A DNA stretch of 64,000 nucleotides. Source: Nissabacter sp. SGAir0207. GTDB taxonomy: Bacteria; Pseudomonadota; Gammaproteobacteria; Enterobacterales; Enterobacteriaceae. The notes under the pieces were generated by a model. The model was not told where the DNA came from. It searched no databases and was given only the letters and a program-made list of their open reading frames with translations. The stretch lies in assembly GCF_005491205.1 (NCBI RefSeq), contig NZ_CP028035.1, positions 496,001 to 560,000 on the forward strand, in the 5' to 3' direction. This document shows positions 32,753-41,680 of the stretch, piece after piece. Position 1 is the first letter of the stretch, and every line of letters starts with the position of its first letter. The translations under genes and the position numbers were made by a program.

Positions 32753-33643
32753 TTATTTGGGCGGATAGAGGGCGTCGATTGCCTGTTGCCAGGTAAAAGG
32801 CAGCAGGGCCGCGTAGTCCAGCCCGCTCTCCGCCAGCGCCTCCACCATGCCGTACTGGGTTTCCGCGGTGGCCGCGCTCATCAGCGGCGGCACGCCAGCG
32901 TCCGTCAGGGTTTTCACCACCTCGCGCATCTCTTCGGCACGGCGGCGGCCATGCTCTGCCACCCGGCTGATCAGGTAGTGCGGCAATTCGCCATCCCAGC
33001 CCAGTGACGGGAAGCTGGCGTGCAGCGAATCCAACACCGCCTGCTCCACGCCATACTGGCGCGCCGCGCTCAGACACTCGGTGGTCAGCGCCTCCAGCCC
33101 CTTGATCATCACGCTGCGGCACATCTTGATGGCGGACGCCTCGCCCACCCGCTGGCTCCAGACGCGGCAGTGAAAGCCGAGGCGGGTCAGCAACGGGCCA
33201 ATCTCCTCCGCCCGTCGCCCACCCACCAGCAGCGGGGTAGCGAGGCGCTGCGGTGGCACCGGGGCCATCACCGCCACGTCCAGATAGTCCGCGCCGTGGC
33301 GCTCCACCTGTGCCGCTGCCGCCTGCTTGGTGTGGGGCGCGACGGAGTTGAGATCCAAAAACACCTGGCCGGGCGACAGCAGCGGGGCGCACTGCGCCGC
33401 GACGGCGAAGGCGTTGGCGGCGGTCACGGTGGAGAAGATGAGCGAAGCGCCAGCCAGCGCCTCTGCCAGTGACAGCGCCGGGCGTACGCCAGCACGAGCC
33501 GCTTTCGCCAGCATGGGGCCGCGTGCCTCGCCCAGCAGTTTGCTGTCCCAGATGGTGACCTGCACGCCGCGCGCCTGCATCTCCTCAGCCAGAATGCCGC
33601 CCGCCTCGCCAAAGCCAATCAGCGTCACGCGTAAAGTTTCCAT
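32753..33643 (-). CDS. NAD(P)-binding dehydrogenase of the 6-phosphogluconate / 3-hydroxyisobutyrate dehydrogenase type (DUF1932-like)
   Basis: A 296-residue protein with an N-terminal Rossmann domain (VTLIGFGEAGGILAEEM, GxGxxG variant at residues 10-15) and a C-terminal helical domain of the DUF1932 kind; VGEASAIKMCRS resembles the catalytic lysine helix of the beta-hydroxyacid dehydrogenases. It starts 2 nt after the galD stop, so it is very likely co-translated as the last gene of galB-galC-galD. The core gallate pathway needs no dehydrogenase, so its substrate is open: it could reduce or oxidise a side-product or a related aromatic-derived acid. Family placement is from sequence; role is inferred only from context. 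Confidence 0.75.
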   Translation of the reverse strand: METLRVTLIGFGEAGGILAEEMQARGVQVTIWDSKLLGEARGPMLAKAARAGVRPALSLAEALAGASLIFSTVTAANAFAVAAQCAPLLSPGQVFLDLNSVAPHTKQAAAAQVERHGADYLDVAVMAPVPPQRLATPLLVGGRRAEEIGPLLTRLGFHCRVWSQRVGEASAIKMCRSVMIKGLEALTTECLSAARQYGVEQAVLDSLHASFPSLGWDGELPHYLISRVAEHGRRRAEEMREVVKTLTDAGVPPLMSAATAETQYGMVEALAESGLDYAALLPFTWQQAIDALYPPK

Positions 33644-33645
33644 GG

Positions 33646-34734
33646 TTATGCTCCTTCAAAGGGCCACAGGGTGGCCGGGATCAACACCTGGCCGTCGAAG
33701 ATCAAGCGGGCGGTGCGCAGCAGGCCGCAGCCAGCCAGTTGCCCATCCTCGAGGTGCAACAGCACGCTAAATTCGCCGCTGGGGTGCTCAACGCTGATGC
33801 GCTGCGGGTTGCGCCCGGCCGCGACCTGCGCCACGCCCTCCGCAATGGAGCCGGGGATCAGGCAGGCGCTGGCGACGCTCACCGCGCCCAGCACGCCAAT
33901 CGAGGCGTGGCAGCGGTGCGGTATAAAGGTGCGGCTGGCGAGGGTGCCGCCGTGGCGCGGCGGGGAGATCAGCGCCATCTTCGGCACCGTGCGCTGGCTG
34001 ACATCGCCGAGGTTCATCTTCGGCCCCATCTGCAACCGGATGGACTCCAGCCGCTGCTTCAGCGGCTCGTCAGCGTCGAGTTGCTCGCGGCTCTCATCGC
34101 CGCTGCGCCCCAGATCGGCAGCGCGTACCAGCACCACCGGCATCCCGTTGTCGATGCAGGTCACCTCGATGCCATCCACCCGGTCACGCACCGCGCCGGT
34201 GGGCAGCAGCGCGCCACAGCTTGAGCCAGCGATATCCTGGAAGGTCAGCACCACTTCGGCCGCGTAGCCCGGCACGCCATCAATGTGTAGATCGCCCTCA
34301 TAGTTGACCGCGCCATCTGGCGTGGAGACCTGCGCCACCGCCACCTGCCCGGTGTTCTCCATAAAGATGCGCACGGCCGTGACGCCGGGCCGGGCCGCCA
34401 CCAGCCCGCGCTCAATGGCGAAGGGGCCGACGGCGGCGAGGATGTTGCCGCAGTTCTGGCCGGTGTCCACCACCGCCTTATCGACGTTCACCTGGGCGAA
34501 CAGGTAGTCAACGTCGGCATCCGGCCGGGTGGAGGGGCGCACGATCGCCACCTTGCTGGTGAGCGGGTCGGCGCCGCCGAGGCCATCAATCTGGCGCGGA
34601 TCGGGCGAGCCCATCACCGCCAGCAGCACGCGGTCGCGCAGTGCCGGATCATCGGGCAGATCGTCTGCCAGAAAGCAGGCGGCCTTGGAGGTGCCGCCGC
34701 GCATCAGCAGGCAAGGAATTCGGCGCTGGCGCAT
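33646..34734 (-). CDS. galD: 4-oxalomesaconate tautomerase GalD (PrpF-like)
   Basis: A 362-residue isomerase of the PrpF/diaminopimelate epimerase-like fold. It begins MRQRRIPCLLMRGGTSKAAC, the PrpF-type start with the GGTSK motif, and keeps GQNCGNILAAVGPFA and SCGALLPTG in the middle. In gallate breakdown it converts the enol and keto forms of 4-oxalomesaconate so that GalB can hydrate it. PrpF itself isomerises aconitate, but the neighbours galA, galB and galC favour GalD. The long open frame upstream is a shadow of galC; ATG 34734 lies one base past the galC stop. Confidence 0.87.
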   Translation of the reverse strand: MRQRRIPCLLMRGGTSKAACFLADDLPDDPALRDRVLLAVMGSPDPRQIDGLGGADPLTSKVAIVRPSTRPDADVDYLFAQVNVDKAVVDTGQNCGNILAAVGPFAIERGLVAARPGVTAVRIFMENTGQVAVAQVSTPDGAVNYEGDLHIDGVPGYAAEVVLTFQDIAGSSCGALLPTGAVRDRVDGIEVTCIDNGMPVVLVRAADLGRSGDESREQLDADEPLKQRLESIRLQMGPKMNLGDVSQRTVPKMALISPPRHGGTLASRTFIPHRCHASIGVLGAVSVASACLIPGSIAEGVAQVAAGRNPQRISVEHPSGEFSVLLHLEDGQLAGCGLLRTARLIFDGQVLIPATLWPFEGA

Positions 34735-34735
34735 A

Positions 34736-35449
34736 TCACTCCTCCAGTTCATCCAGACTGTTAACGTAGCGCAGCCCCTTCTCCGCCAGACGCGGGCGCA
34801 TCTGGTAGATGTCCAGCCCCAGCTCGCCAGCGGCCATCCGCGCGCGCTTGCCCTCTTCGGCATCGGCCCGCTGGCGGCTGGCGGCCACCACGGCGGCGGC
34901 CTCGGCGTGACGTACCACCACCACGCCATCGTCATCCGCTACCACTACATCACCGGGCATCACCAGCTCGCCGCCGCACACCAGCGGCACGTTAACCGAG
35001 CCGAGCGTCTCTTTCACCGTGCCTTGGGCATAGACCGCCCGTGACCAGACGGCAAAGCCCATCTCGCGCAGGGTGCGGGTGTCGCGCACGCCGAGATCCG
35101 CCACCAGCCCGCGCACGCCGCGCGCTTGCAGTGAGGTCGCCAGCAGGTCACCAAAATAGCCATCCTGACAGGGGGAGGTGGGCGCGACCACCAGAATGTC
35201 GCCCGGCTGGCACTGCTCCACCGCCACGTGAAACATCCAGTTATCGCCGGGGGCCACCAGCACCGTCACCGCACTGCCAGCAATGCCGCGATCCTGCTGG
35301 ATCGGGCGGATCGCCGGATCCAGCAACCCCTTGCGCCCCTGCGCCTCATGCACGGTGGCGACGCCAAATTCCGACAACGCATCAATCAGTGGGGTATCGG
35401 CACGCGGGATGTGGCGCACCACCACGCCTTTTCTGCCAATCAGGCTCAT
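34736..35449 (-). CDS. galC: 4-carboxy-4-hydroxy-2-oxoadipate aldolase GalC (RraA/LigK type)
   Basis: A 237-residue class II aldolase of the RraA-like fold that splits 4-carboxy-4-hydroxy-2-oxoadipate into pyruvate and oxaloacetate. The family signature is clear: [20 protein letters not shown] followed by GVRDTR, with the arginine and aspartates that bind pyruvate and divalent metal. The longer C-terminus and the gallate neighbours separate it from RraA, the RNase E inhibitor. Its ATG overlaps the galB stop (ATGA), and it is followed after one base by galD. Confidence 0.88.
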   Translation of the reverse strand: MSLIGRKGVVVRHIPRADTPLIDALSEFGVATVHEAQGRKGLLDPAIRPIQQDRGIAGSAVTVLVAPGDNWMFHVAVEQCQPGDILVVAPTSPCQDGYFGDLLATSLQARGVRGLVADLGVRDTRTLREMGFAVWSRAVYAQGTVKETLGSVNVPLVCGGELVMPGDVVVADDDGVVVVRHAEAAAVVAASRQRADAEEGKRARMAAGELGLDIYQMRPRLAEKGLRYVNSLDELEE

Positions 35450-36183
35450 GCCAGATCCTCCGTCACACGCGGGAAGAGGCTCTGGTAGCCCTCGCCATAG
35501 GTGATGTCACGCGCCGTGGCGATGCCGACATTGCGTTTGGCCTGCACGCCGCGCTGTTGCGCCACGCGGGTGTAGTACTCCCACAGGTGCTCCTGCCCGG
35601 CCATGCACTGGATGGCGCGGTACTTCTTCTCCCAGACGCGGGTGATGTCCAGCAGGACGTCCGGTTTCCAGTCGCACTGCTCCGGCTGGTGCGGCTCAAA
35701 GCAGTAGACCGGCGGCGCACCAATGATCGGCTCGCCGGGGCGATAACCCTCCGCCTGCGCGATGATGCGCGCCTCCTGGGCGAGGTGGCTGGCGAGCGGA
35801 TGGTCGTAGTTGTAAGGGTCGTTCAGGGAGTGGGTCAGCACGAAGTGCGGCTGCACGCGGCGGTAGACATCCGCCAGCCGGAACAGCGCCTCTTGGTCGG
35901 CGCGCAGCGGGTAGTCGCCCATGTCGAAGAACTCGACGCTGGCCCCGAGGATCTCGGCGGCGGCCTGAGCCTCGGTGCGGCGCGCCTCTTTCACCTTCTC
36001 CTCGGTCATCGCGCCCTTGCGCCATAGCTTGGCGGATTCGCCGCGCTCGCCGAAGGAGAGGCAGACCACATGCACGGCGTAGCCCTGCTCATGGTGCAGG
36101 GCGATGGCGCCGCCGGCGCGCCAGACGAAATCGGCGGAGTGGGCGCTGACGACCAGCGCGCTTTTGCTTGGATTGGTGCTCAT
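35446..36183 (-). CDS. galB: 4-oxalomesaconate hydratase GalB (PIG-L fold)
   Basis: A 245-residue zinc-dependent protein of the PIG-L/LmbE deacetylase fold. Members in gallate clusters act as hydratases of 4-oxalomesaconate, not deacetylases (known from Pseudomonas putida GalB). The N-terminal metal motif is [12 protein letters not shown], replacing the usual [15 protein letters not shown] near residue 125 supplies the second metal histidine. An earlier ATG is open, but 36183 has a strong AGGAGG and the typical [15 protein letters not shown] start. It is the first gene of galB-galC-galD-dehydrogenase and diverges from galR across 128 bp. Confidence 0.87.
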   Translation of the reverse strand: MSTNPSKSALVVSAHSADFVWRAGGAIALHHEQGYAVHVVCLSFGERGESAKLWRKGAMTEEKVKEARRTEAQAAAEILGASVEFFDMGDYPLRADQEALFRLADVYRRVQPHFVLTHSLNDPYNYDHPLASHLAQEARIIAQAEGYRPGEPIIGAPPVYCFEPHQPEQCDWKPDVLLDITRVWEKKYRAIQCMAGQEHLWEYYTRVAQQRGVQAKRNVGIATARDITYGEGYQSLFPRVTEDLA

Positions 36184-36252
36184 GGATAACCCTCCTCGGT
36201 TTTTTTCCATGCTGTCACGCTGGCCGCCGTGGCGATAATTCATTCGATTGCA

Positions 36253-36277
36253 GCAGGTATGCGTTTTATTTATATTG
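36253..36277. promoter_or_regulatory. Candidate GalR operator in the galR/galB gap
   Basis: GCAGGTATGCGTTTTATTTA and the following TATTG recur, with two mismatches in the first 21 bases, upstream of galT at 40410. The element is AT-rich against its surroundings, 35 bp before the galR start and 70 bp before the galB start. Binding by GalR is inferred. Confidence 0.6.
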
Positions 36278-36311
36278 CCGATCGGGATCGCGGAATGGGG
36301 TGGGGAACGCC

Positions 36312-37547
36312 ATGCAAGAAGAGAGCGGGCAGGAGTGGGTAAACCTGATGCAGATCAGGGCCTTCAGCCAGGTGGTGGAGCAGGGGAGCGTGTCGCGCGC
36401 TGCCGAGGAGCTATTCCGTACGCAGTCTGCCGTCACCCGCGCCATCCGCGATCTGGAGCTGCGGCTCGGCGTGCCGCTGTTTGAGCGTCACGCTGGCGGC
36501 ATGATGCTGACCGACTTTGGCAAGTGCGTGCTGCCTCGCGCGCGGCGGGCGCTGGCGGAGCTGCGGGAGACGCCGCTGCGGCTGGCGCGCCTGCGTGGTC
36601 GGCCCGCGCCGCCGCGCGGCGAGGCAGAGCCGCTCTGGCTGTTCAACGTGCGGCGGTTGCAGATCTTCATCACCCTCTGCCAGACGCGCCACATGCAGAC
36701 CGTGGCCGCGCACCTTGGCCTGAGCCAGCCGGCGGTCAGCGCCGCGCTGAAAGTGCTGGAGAGCGGCGCGGGCATCGCGCTGCTGGAGCGCACGCCGCAC
36801 GGCATGATGCCGTCGCTGGCCGGGCGCGAGATGGAGCCGGGCATCCGCCGGGCGCTGAATGAGCTGCGCCACATCCCGGCGGACATCGCCGCCCGGCGCG
36901 GCGTGCTGACCGGCACCGTGCGCATTGGCGCACTGCCGCTGGGGCGCACCCGGCTGCTGCCGCAGGCGATTATCCTGCTGCTGTCGCGCTACCCGGCGCT
37001 GAAGGTGATGACCAACGAGAGCGCCTTCGGCATGTTGGCCTCGGAGATGCGCGCTGGCGACATCGACTTCATCTTTGGCGCGCTGCGCAACAGTGAGGAG
37101 GCGGCGGACATCACCCGCGAGACGCTGTTCCGGGAGGATATGGTGCTGCTGGCACGGCGCGGCCACCCGCTGGCGGCGCAGGGCGCGACACTGGCGGATC
37201 TGCAACGGGCGCAGTGGGTGCTGCCGCGCGCCGATACACCGGCGCGGCGGCTGCTGGAGGGGTGCTTCCAGTCGATGGGGCTGCCCGCGCCGTCGCCACA
37301 GGTGGAGAGCGGCGATCTGGCGCTGGTGCGTGGGCTGCTGCTGCACTCTGACATGCTGGCGGCAGTCTCCGCCCACCAGCTGGAGCATGAGCTGGCGCGC
37401 GGGGAGTTGGTGCGGCTGGCGCCAGCGCTAACCGGTACTGGCCGTGACATCGGCCTGACCTGCCGCGCTGGCTGCCTGCACTCACCGGCCGCACAGGCGA
37501 TGATCGACTGCCTGCGCGAGGTGTGCGCCGCCGCGCCAACCGGCTAG
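36312..37547 (+). CDS. galR: LysR-family regulator of the gallate cluster, with two HTH domains
   Basis: A 411-residue LysR-type regulator, about 110 residues longer than normal. It has two LysR winged-helix domains in tandem. The first is at residues 11-75 (AFSQVVEQGSVSRAAEELF, then TQSAVTRAIRDLELRLG and PLFER). The second is at 113-175 (QIFITLCQTRHMQTVAAHLG, then LSQPAVSAALKVLESG and LLERTPHG). The effector-binding domain runs from about 198 to 405. The symbol galR here means the gallate regulator, not the galactose repressor. The start at 36312 is chosen because GGGGAACG precedes it; a longer frame begins inside galB. It diverges from galB, and its TAG stop overlaps the convergent galA stop in CTAG. 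Confidence 0.85.
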   Translation: MQEESGQEWVNLMQIRAFSQVVEQGSVSRAAEELFRTQSAVTRAIRDLELRLGVPLFERHAGGMMLTDFGKCVLPRARRALAELRETPLRLARLRGRPAPPRGEAEPLWLFNVRRLQIFITLCQTRHMQTVAAHLGLSQPAVSAALKVLESGAGIALLERTPHGMMPSLAGREMEPGIRRALNELRHIPADIAARRGVLTGTVRIGALPLGRTRLLPQAIILLLSRYPALKVMTNESAFGMLASEMRAGDIDFIFGALRNSEEAADITRETLFREDMVLLARRGHPLAAQGATLADLQRAQWVLPRADTPARRLLEGCFQSMGLPAPSPQVESGDLALVRGLLLHSDMLAAVSAHQLEHELARGELVRLAPALTGTGRDIGLTCRAGCLHSPAAQAMIDCLREVCAAAPTG

Positions 37548-38806
37548 GCCCCTTTTTTGCCCGCCACTGAGTAGAGCACCTGCTGGTTGCGGGTCTTCTG
37601 GAACTCCTCCAGCGTCTGGCCGCGCATCGCCGAGTAGATGTGCAGGTTGGAGACGCCGACCACTGCCCCCAGCTTCTCCAGCAGGAAGAAGCTGACGCCG
37701 TAGTGAATCAGGCCGCGCCAGTCGCGCGCCTCCAGCAACTGCTGCTCCTCCGCCGTCAGCCCGCCCTCGGCATACAGCGCCTGTGGCTCATGCAGGAAGC
37801 GCTCACGCCACGCTGGCTGGATCAGCCGGTGCAGGAAGCGGTTGATGCGGATCGCCTTCAGACTGCGCGCGTGGGTGAAGGGGTAGGTGCCCGGCAGCGA
37901 CTCCACACCGGCCAGCTGGGCCTGAATCTTGTCGCGCTGGCGCTGGTGGACATCCACCGGTGCCTCGCGGGCGCGGTTCTCCAGAATCAGCGTGGCGATG
38001 CCGGTCATGGAGGGGAGGTAGTACGCCTCATGCAGCTTCTCCACGTTGGCCGACAGCGCGCCGCGCATCACCAGCCACATGATCACCTCCGCCCCCTCCA
38101 GCCCGCCAAGGGTGGCGTACTCCGCCAGCGTCATCTCAGTCAGCCGCTCCGGGTCATTGACCAGCATGTCGATGAATTGTGCGTCCCACTCCGGGTTGTT
38201 GAAGCCGCAGCGCTCACCGTGCACCTGATGGGAGACGCCGCCGGTCGCCACCACCGCCACCTTCAGATCCTCCGGGAAGCTCTCAATCGCCCGGCGCAAC
38301 GCCTGCCCCAGCCGGTAGCAGCGGCGGGCGGTAGGGATCGGAAACTGCAACACACCAATCTGCAACGGCACCACCGGCACCGGCCACCCCTTCTCCCACG
38401 GCAGCAGCGCGGAGAGCGGCGAGAACAGGCCGTGATCCAGCGCCTTGTCCTGGAAGAAGGCCATGTCGAACTCATCGGCCATCAGGCTTGCGCCGATGTG
38501 CTGCGACAGCGCCGCGTGGCCCTGAATGGGCGGCAGGTCACGCGGGCCGCCGCCCTCATCCGCCACCTCATAGTGATCGTCAATCCCCAGCACAAAGGTG
38601 GAGTAGTGGTCGAAGAAGAAGGAGGTGACGTGGTCATTGAAGATGTAGAGCAGCACGTCGGGCTGCTTCTCCTCCAGCCAGCGCTGCATCGGCGCGAAGC
38701 CGTCAAAAATCGGCGCCCAGGCGCTCTCCTGCTGCTTGTGGTGATCGACGGCGAAGCCGATGGTCGGCGTGTGTGACACGGCGAGCCCGCCAATTATCTT
38801 TGCCAT
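37544..38806 (-). CDS. galA: Gallate dioxygenase GalA
   Basis: A 420-residue extradiol ring-cleavage dioxygenase that opens gallate to 4-oxalomesaconate with Fe(II) and oxygen. The N-terminal LigB-like domain (1-280) has the iron ligands H12 (AVSHTPT), H59 (FNDHV) and a glutamate in LEGAEVIMW (E240), plus the active-site histidine in TGGVSHQ (H192). The C-terminal part (from about 300) is the fused LigA-like domain, as in P. putida GalA and DesB; the length matches. A protocatechuate 4,5-dioxygenase would normally be two separate chains, so gallate is the likelier substrate. galT lies 14 nt upstream in the same transcript. Confidence 0.9.
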   Translation of the reverse strand: MAKIIGGLAVSHTPTIGFAVDHHKQQESAWAPIFDGFAPMQRWLEEKQPDVLLYIFNDHVTSFFFDHYSTFVLGIDDHYEVADEGGGPRDLPPIQGHAALSQHIGASLMADEFDMAFFQDKALDHGLFSPLSALLPWEKGWPVPVVPLQIGVLQFPIPTARRCYRLGQALRRAIESFPEDLKVAVVATGGVSHQVHGERCGFNNPEWDAQFIDMLVNDPERLTEMTLAEYATLGGLEGAEVIMWLVMRGALSANVEKLHEAYYLPSMTGIATLILENRAREAPVDVHQRQRDKIQAQLAGVESLPGTYPFTHARSLKAIRINRFLHRLIQPAWRERFLHEPQALYAEGGLTAEEQQLLEARDWRGLIHYGVSFFLLEKLGAVVGVSNLHIYSAMRGQTLEEFQKTRNQQVLYSVAGKKGA

Positions 38807-38820
38807 AGGTGACCTCGTGG

Positions 38821-40200
38821 TTAGCGGTTGTTCATGGTGCGGGAGAGGGCCGGCAGATCGTCGAGATCAATGCCTTTTACCTGCTCCGGTGGATGGGCCT
38901 TCTGGTGCCGGGTGATGGCGATGGCCGCCAGCAGGGCAGGAATGGCCAGGATAATAAAGATGCTGGCCGCGCCGGGGAAGGCGACCAGCAGCACGCCGCC
39001 CAGCGAGGAGCTGAGGATCGCGCCGGAGCGGCCGATGCCATGCATCCAACTGACGCCGGTGGCGCGCATCTCGGTGGGGTAGAAGGCCGGGGAGAAGCCC
39101 TGCAAGCCATTCTGCGCGCCGTTGATGCAAAAGCCGCTGAAGAACACCAGCACTGCCAGCGCCGTCGGGCCGAAGTCACCCAGCCCCTGTGACAGCAGGC
39201 AGGCCGCGCCGACCAGATAGAACAGTCCGATGATATATTTGGCGGCGAAGCGATCCATCAGGTAGCCCACCAGCAGGCCGCCGAGTGGGCCACCCAACTG
39301 GAACAGGCCGGAGATCATCGCCGCCCGCTCCAGCGAGAAGCCGCTGGTGCGCATGATGGTCGGCAGCCAGCCATTCAGCAGGTAGATGACGAACAGCCCC
39401 ATAAAGTAGGTCAGCCACAGCACCAGCGTGCCGCGCGCGTAGCCCTTGCTGAAGAGTTGCAGCACCGGTGCCTGCTTGCGGATCACCGGCGTGTTGAGCA
39501 CAAAGGTGGTCTCCGGCGCGAAGTGGCCGCCAGCGCGGCGCAGCACCGCGGCAATCTTCTCGCGGCTGACGCGGCGCACCACCATGTACATCGCCGACTC
39601 CGGCAGCATCACCATCAGCACCGGCAGTAGCAGCAGCGGCACCAGCCCGCCAAACAGCAGCACCGACTTCCAGCCCCAGTCAGGCAGCAGCCCGGCGGCG
39701 ATAAACCCGCCCGCGCCGGAGCCAATATTAAAGCCGCTGTACATCAGGGCGATGGTCAGGCCACGCCGCCGCGCTGGCATATACTCCGACACCAACGTCA
39801 CGCAGTTGGGCATCACCGCGCCCAGCCCCAGCCCGGCGAGGAAGCGCAGCAGCGCCATCTCAAACGGGGTGCGGGCGAAGGCGCACAGCAAACTGAACAG
39901 CGCGAAGCCAGCCACCGACACCAGCAGCACACGCTTGCGCCCGAGGCGATCCGACCACGGGCCAGCAATCAGCGCGCCAAGGGCGACGCCAAACATCGCC
40001 GCGCCCAGAATCGGCCCCATCTGCGCGCGCGAGATGCCCCAATCCTCAATCAGCGCCGGGGCGATAAAGCCCATCACCGCCGCATCGTAGCCATCAAACA
40101 TGATGATGATGAAACACAGCGCCAGCACCAGCCACTGGTAACCGGAGATCGGGCGGGCATCGATCCAGCCCTTCACATCGACAATCGGGTGGTTGTTCAT
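38821..40200 (-). CDS. galT: Aromatic acid:H+ symporter, probable gallate transporter GalT
   Basis: A 459-residue major facilitator superfamily protein with twelve membrane segments. The aromatic-acid symporter signature FDGYDAAVMGFIAP lies in helix 1, and GPWSDRLGRKRV between helices 2 and 3. This family imports benzoate-type acids such as 4-hydroxybenzoate, protocatechuate and gallate. Its place directly upstream of galA indicates gallate as the main substrate. The symbol follows the gallate cluster of P. putida and is unrelated to galactose galT. A shared cluster element lies about 210 bp upstream of its start. Confidence 0.87.
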   Translation of the reverse strand: MNNHPIVDVKGWIDARPISGYQWLVLALCFIIIMFDGYDAAVMGFIAPALIEDWGISRAQMGPILGAAMFGVALGALIAGPWSDRLGRKRVLLVSVAGFALFSLLCAFARTPFEMALLRFLAGLGLGAVMPNCVTLVSEYMPARRRGLTIALMYSGFNIGSGAGGFIAAGLLPDWGWKSVLLFGGLVPLLLLPVLMVMLPESAMYMVVRRVSREKIAAVLRRAGGHFAPETTFVLNTPVIRKQAPVLQLFSKGYARGTLVLWLTYFMGLFVIYLLNGWLPTIMRTSGFSLERAAMISGLFQLGGPLGGLLVGYLMDRFAAKYIIGLFYLVGAACLLSQGLGDFGPTALAVLVFFSGFCINGAQNGLQGFSPAFYPTEMRATGVSWMHGIGRSGAILSSSLGGVLLVAFPGAASIFIILAIPALLAAIAITRHQKAHPPEQVKGIDLDDLPALSRTMNNR

Positions 40201-40503
40201 CGGGTACGCTCTCTGTTTTTTTTATCAATACGTGATCAGGTTAAAATTTTCAGTGGGCATGGCCCAGCGAAAAGCACGCGGCGGGTGGGTTTTCCGGCGG
40301 GCTGTTTTTATTTTTTATAGGTAAATCAGACGATTAATTATGGGTGATTCGGTGGTGCAGCTACCAAGGTAGGGAGGCGGGCAGGGTTTGTCTGCCATAA
40401 AATAGTTATGCAGGTATGAGTTTTCTTTATTTGTTGAGCGCGGTCAGAAATTTGGTAGGTGCGGGGAGGGGGGAGCCATGCGCCAGTGGCACATGGCAAA
40501 AAG
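40201..40503. other. Intergenic region between plsY and galT (about 300 bp)
   Basis: AT-rich in large part and expected to carry the galT-galA promoter. It contains the shared gallate-cluster element (40410-40436). A GCCATG/CATGGC hairpin at 40475-40497 has no T-tract in the plsY direction. No gene is seen. Confidence 0.6.
40410..40436. promoter_or_regulatory. Candidate GalR operator upstream of galT-galA
   Basis: GCAGGTATGAGTTTTCTTTA then TTTGTTG matches the element in the galR/galB gap at 19 of the first 21 positions and has the same orientation toward the genes it would control. CATAA-AATAG-TTATG lies directly beside it. Regulation is inferred. Confidence 0.6.
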
Positions 40504-41139
40504 TCAGGGGGCTTTGCGGGCGGCGTCTTTGCGCGCGTCACGTTTCTTGCGCAGCTTGTCCCAGATTTTGGTCTCTTGCCCACGCCACAGGCGCTGGATA
40601 TTGTCGTGGTGGCGCATCAGGATCAGGCAGGAGAGCATGGCAACCGGGAAGGTGTACTGGGGCTTGAACCACCAGACGTAGAACGGGGCGATCAGCGCAC
40701 TGACGATGGCGCCAAGCGAGGAGTAGCCACTGAGCAGCATGGTCAGCAGCCAAGTGCCGGTCATCAGGCCGGTTAAGTCCCAGCCGATGGGCGCGATGGC
40801 ACCGAATGCGGTGGCGACGCCCTTGCCGCCGCGAAAGCGGAAGAAGACCGGGTAGATGTGGCCGAGGCAGGCAGCGATGGCGGTCAGGCCGAGGTAGAAG
40901 GGCGCGACGTTGGATTTGTAGGCCAGCCAGACCGGCAGCATCCCTTTCAGCACGTCAAACACCAGCACCGCGGCGGCGGCAACGCGGCCACCGATGCGCA
41001 GTACATTGGTGGCACCGGGATTGCCGGAGCCATGCAGGCGCGGGTCGGGCAGGCGGGCCAGGCGGCAGACCAGGATGGCACTGGAAATTGAGCCACATAA
41101 ATACGCGAGGATGATCATCCCAAGCGCGGTAGCACTCAT
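40504..41139 (-). CDS. plsY: Acyl-phosphate:glycerol-3-phosphate acyltransferase PlsY
   Basis: A 211-residue inner-membrane enzyme making lysophosphatidic acid from acyl-phosphate. About five membrane segments are visible. The three family motifs are present: [11 protein letters not shown] (glycerol-phosphate binding), [15 protein letters not shown], and GHIYPVF. The frame is open 30 codons further upstream, but [17 protein letters not shown] at 41139 is the usual start. It diverges from folB as in E. coli. It has an unusually long basic C-terminal tail ([17 protein letters not shown]). Confidence 0.95.
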   Translation of the reverse strand: MSATALGMIILAYLCGSISSAILVCRLARLPDPRLHGSGNPGATNVLRIGGRVAAAAVLVFDVLKGMLPVWLAYKSNVAPFYLGLTAIAACLGHIYPVFFRFRGGKGVATAFGAIAPIGWDLTGLMTGTWLLTMLLSGYSSLGAIVSALIAPFYVWWFKPQYTFPVAMLSCLILMRHHDNIQRLWRGQETKIWDKLRKKRDARKDAARKAP

Positions 41140-41246
41140 AACAGGGTTCCGTTCAATAGAGGTCGTGTTAGACGCGGCATCTGTGGATAATACGCACATT
41201 CCGCCGGAAGTGGTATCCGGCAGGGCCAAAAACAGAGAATGACGTA

Positions 41247-41606
41247 ATGGACATTGTATTTATAGAACAATTGACGGCGATCACCACCATTGGCGTGTAC
41301 GACTGGGAGCAGACCATCCAGCAAAAGCTGGTGTTTGACATCGAGATGGCGTGGGACAACCGCCCGGCTGCCGCCAGTGACGACGTAAAAGATTGCCTGA
41401 GTTATGCCGATGTCAGCCAGGCGATCCTGCAACACGTTGAAGGTGGGCGCTTTGCGCTGGTGGAGCGGGTGGCAGAGGAAGTATCTGAATTGTTGCTCCA
41501 ACGCTTCAAATCCCCGTGGGTCCGTATTAAGGTCAGTAAGCCCGGCGCGGTGGCTCAGGCCGCACGGGTTGGGGTGATCATTGAGCGTGGCACGCGCCCG
41601 CACTGA
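41247..41606 (+). CDS. folB: Dihydroneopterin aldolase FolB
   Basis: A 119-residue folate-pathway enzyme converting dihydroneopterin to hydroxymethyl-dihydropterin. It begins [20 protein letters not shown], with the catalytic tyrosine/lysine region [17 protein letters not shown] near the end. It is divergent from plsY and followed by its own terminator before uppP. Confidence 0.95.
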   Translation: MDIVFIEQLTAITTIGVYDWEQTIQQKLVFDIEMAWDNRPAAASDDVKDCLSYADVSQAILQHVEGGRFALVERVAEEVSELLLQRFKSPWVRIKVSKPGAVAQAARVGVIIERGTRPH

Positions 41607-41680
41607 CCTTACGCGTCAGAATTAATGTCACTGGAATGAAACCAAAGACCGGTAACTTGGTCATACGTAACGAAATGTTA

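Noticed and set aside
40475..40497. GCCATG...CATGGC hairpin downstream of plsY as a terminator
   Set aside because: On the plsY strand it is followed by C-rich sequence, with the T-run on the wrong side.
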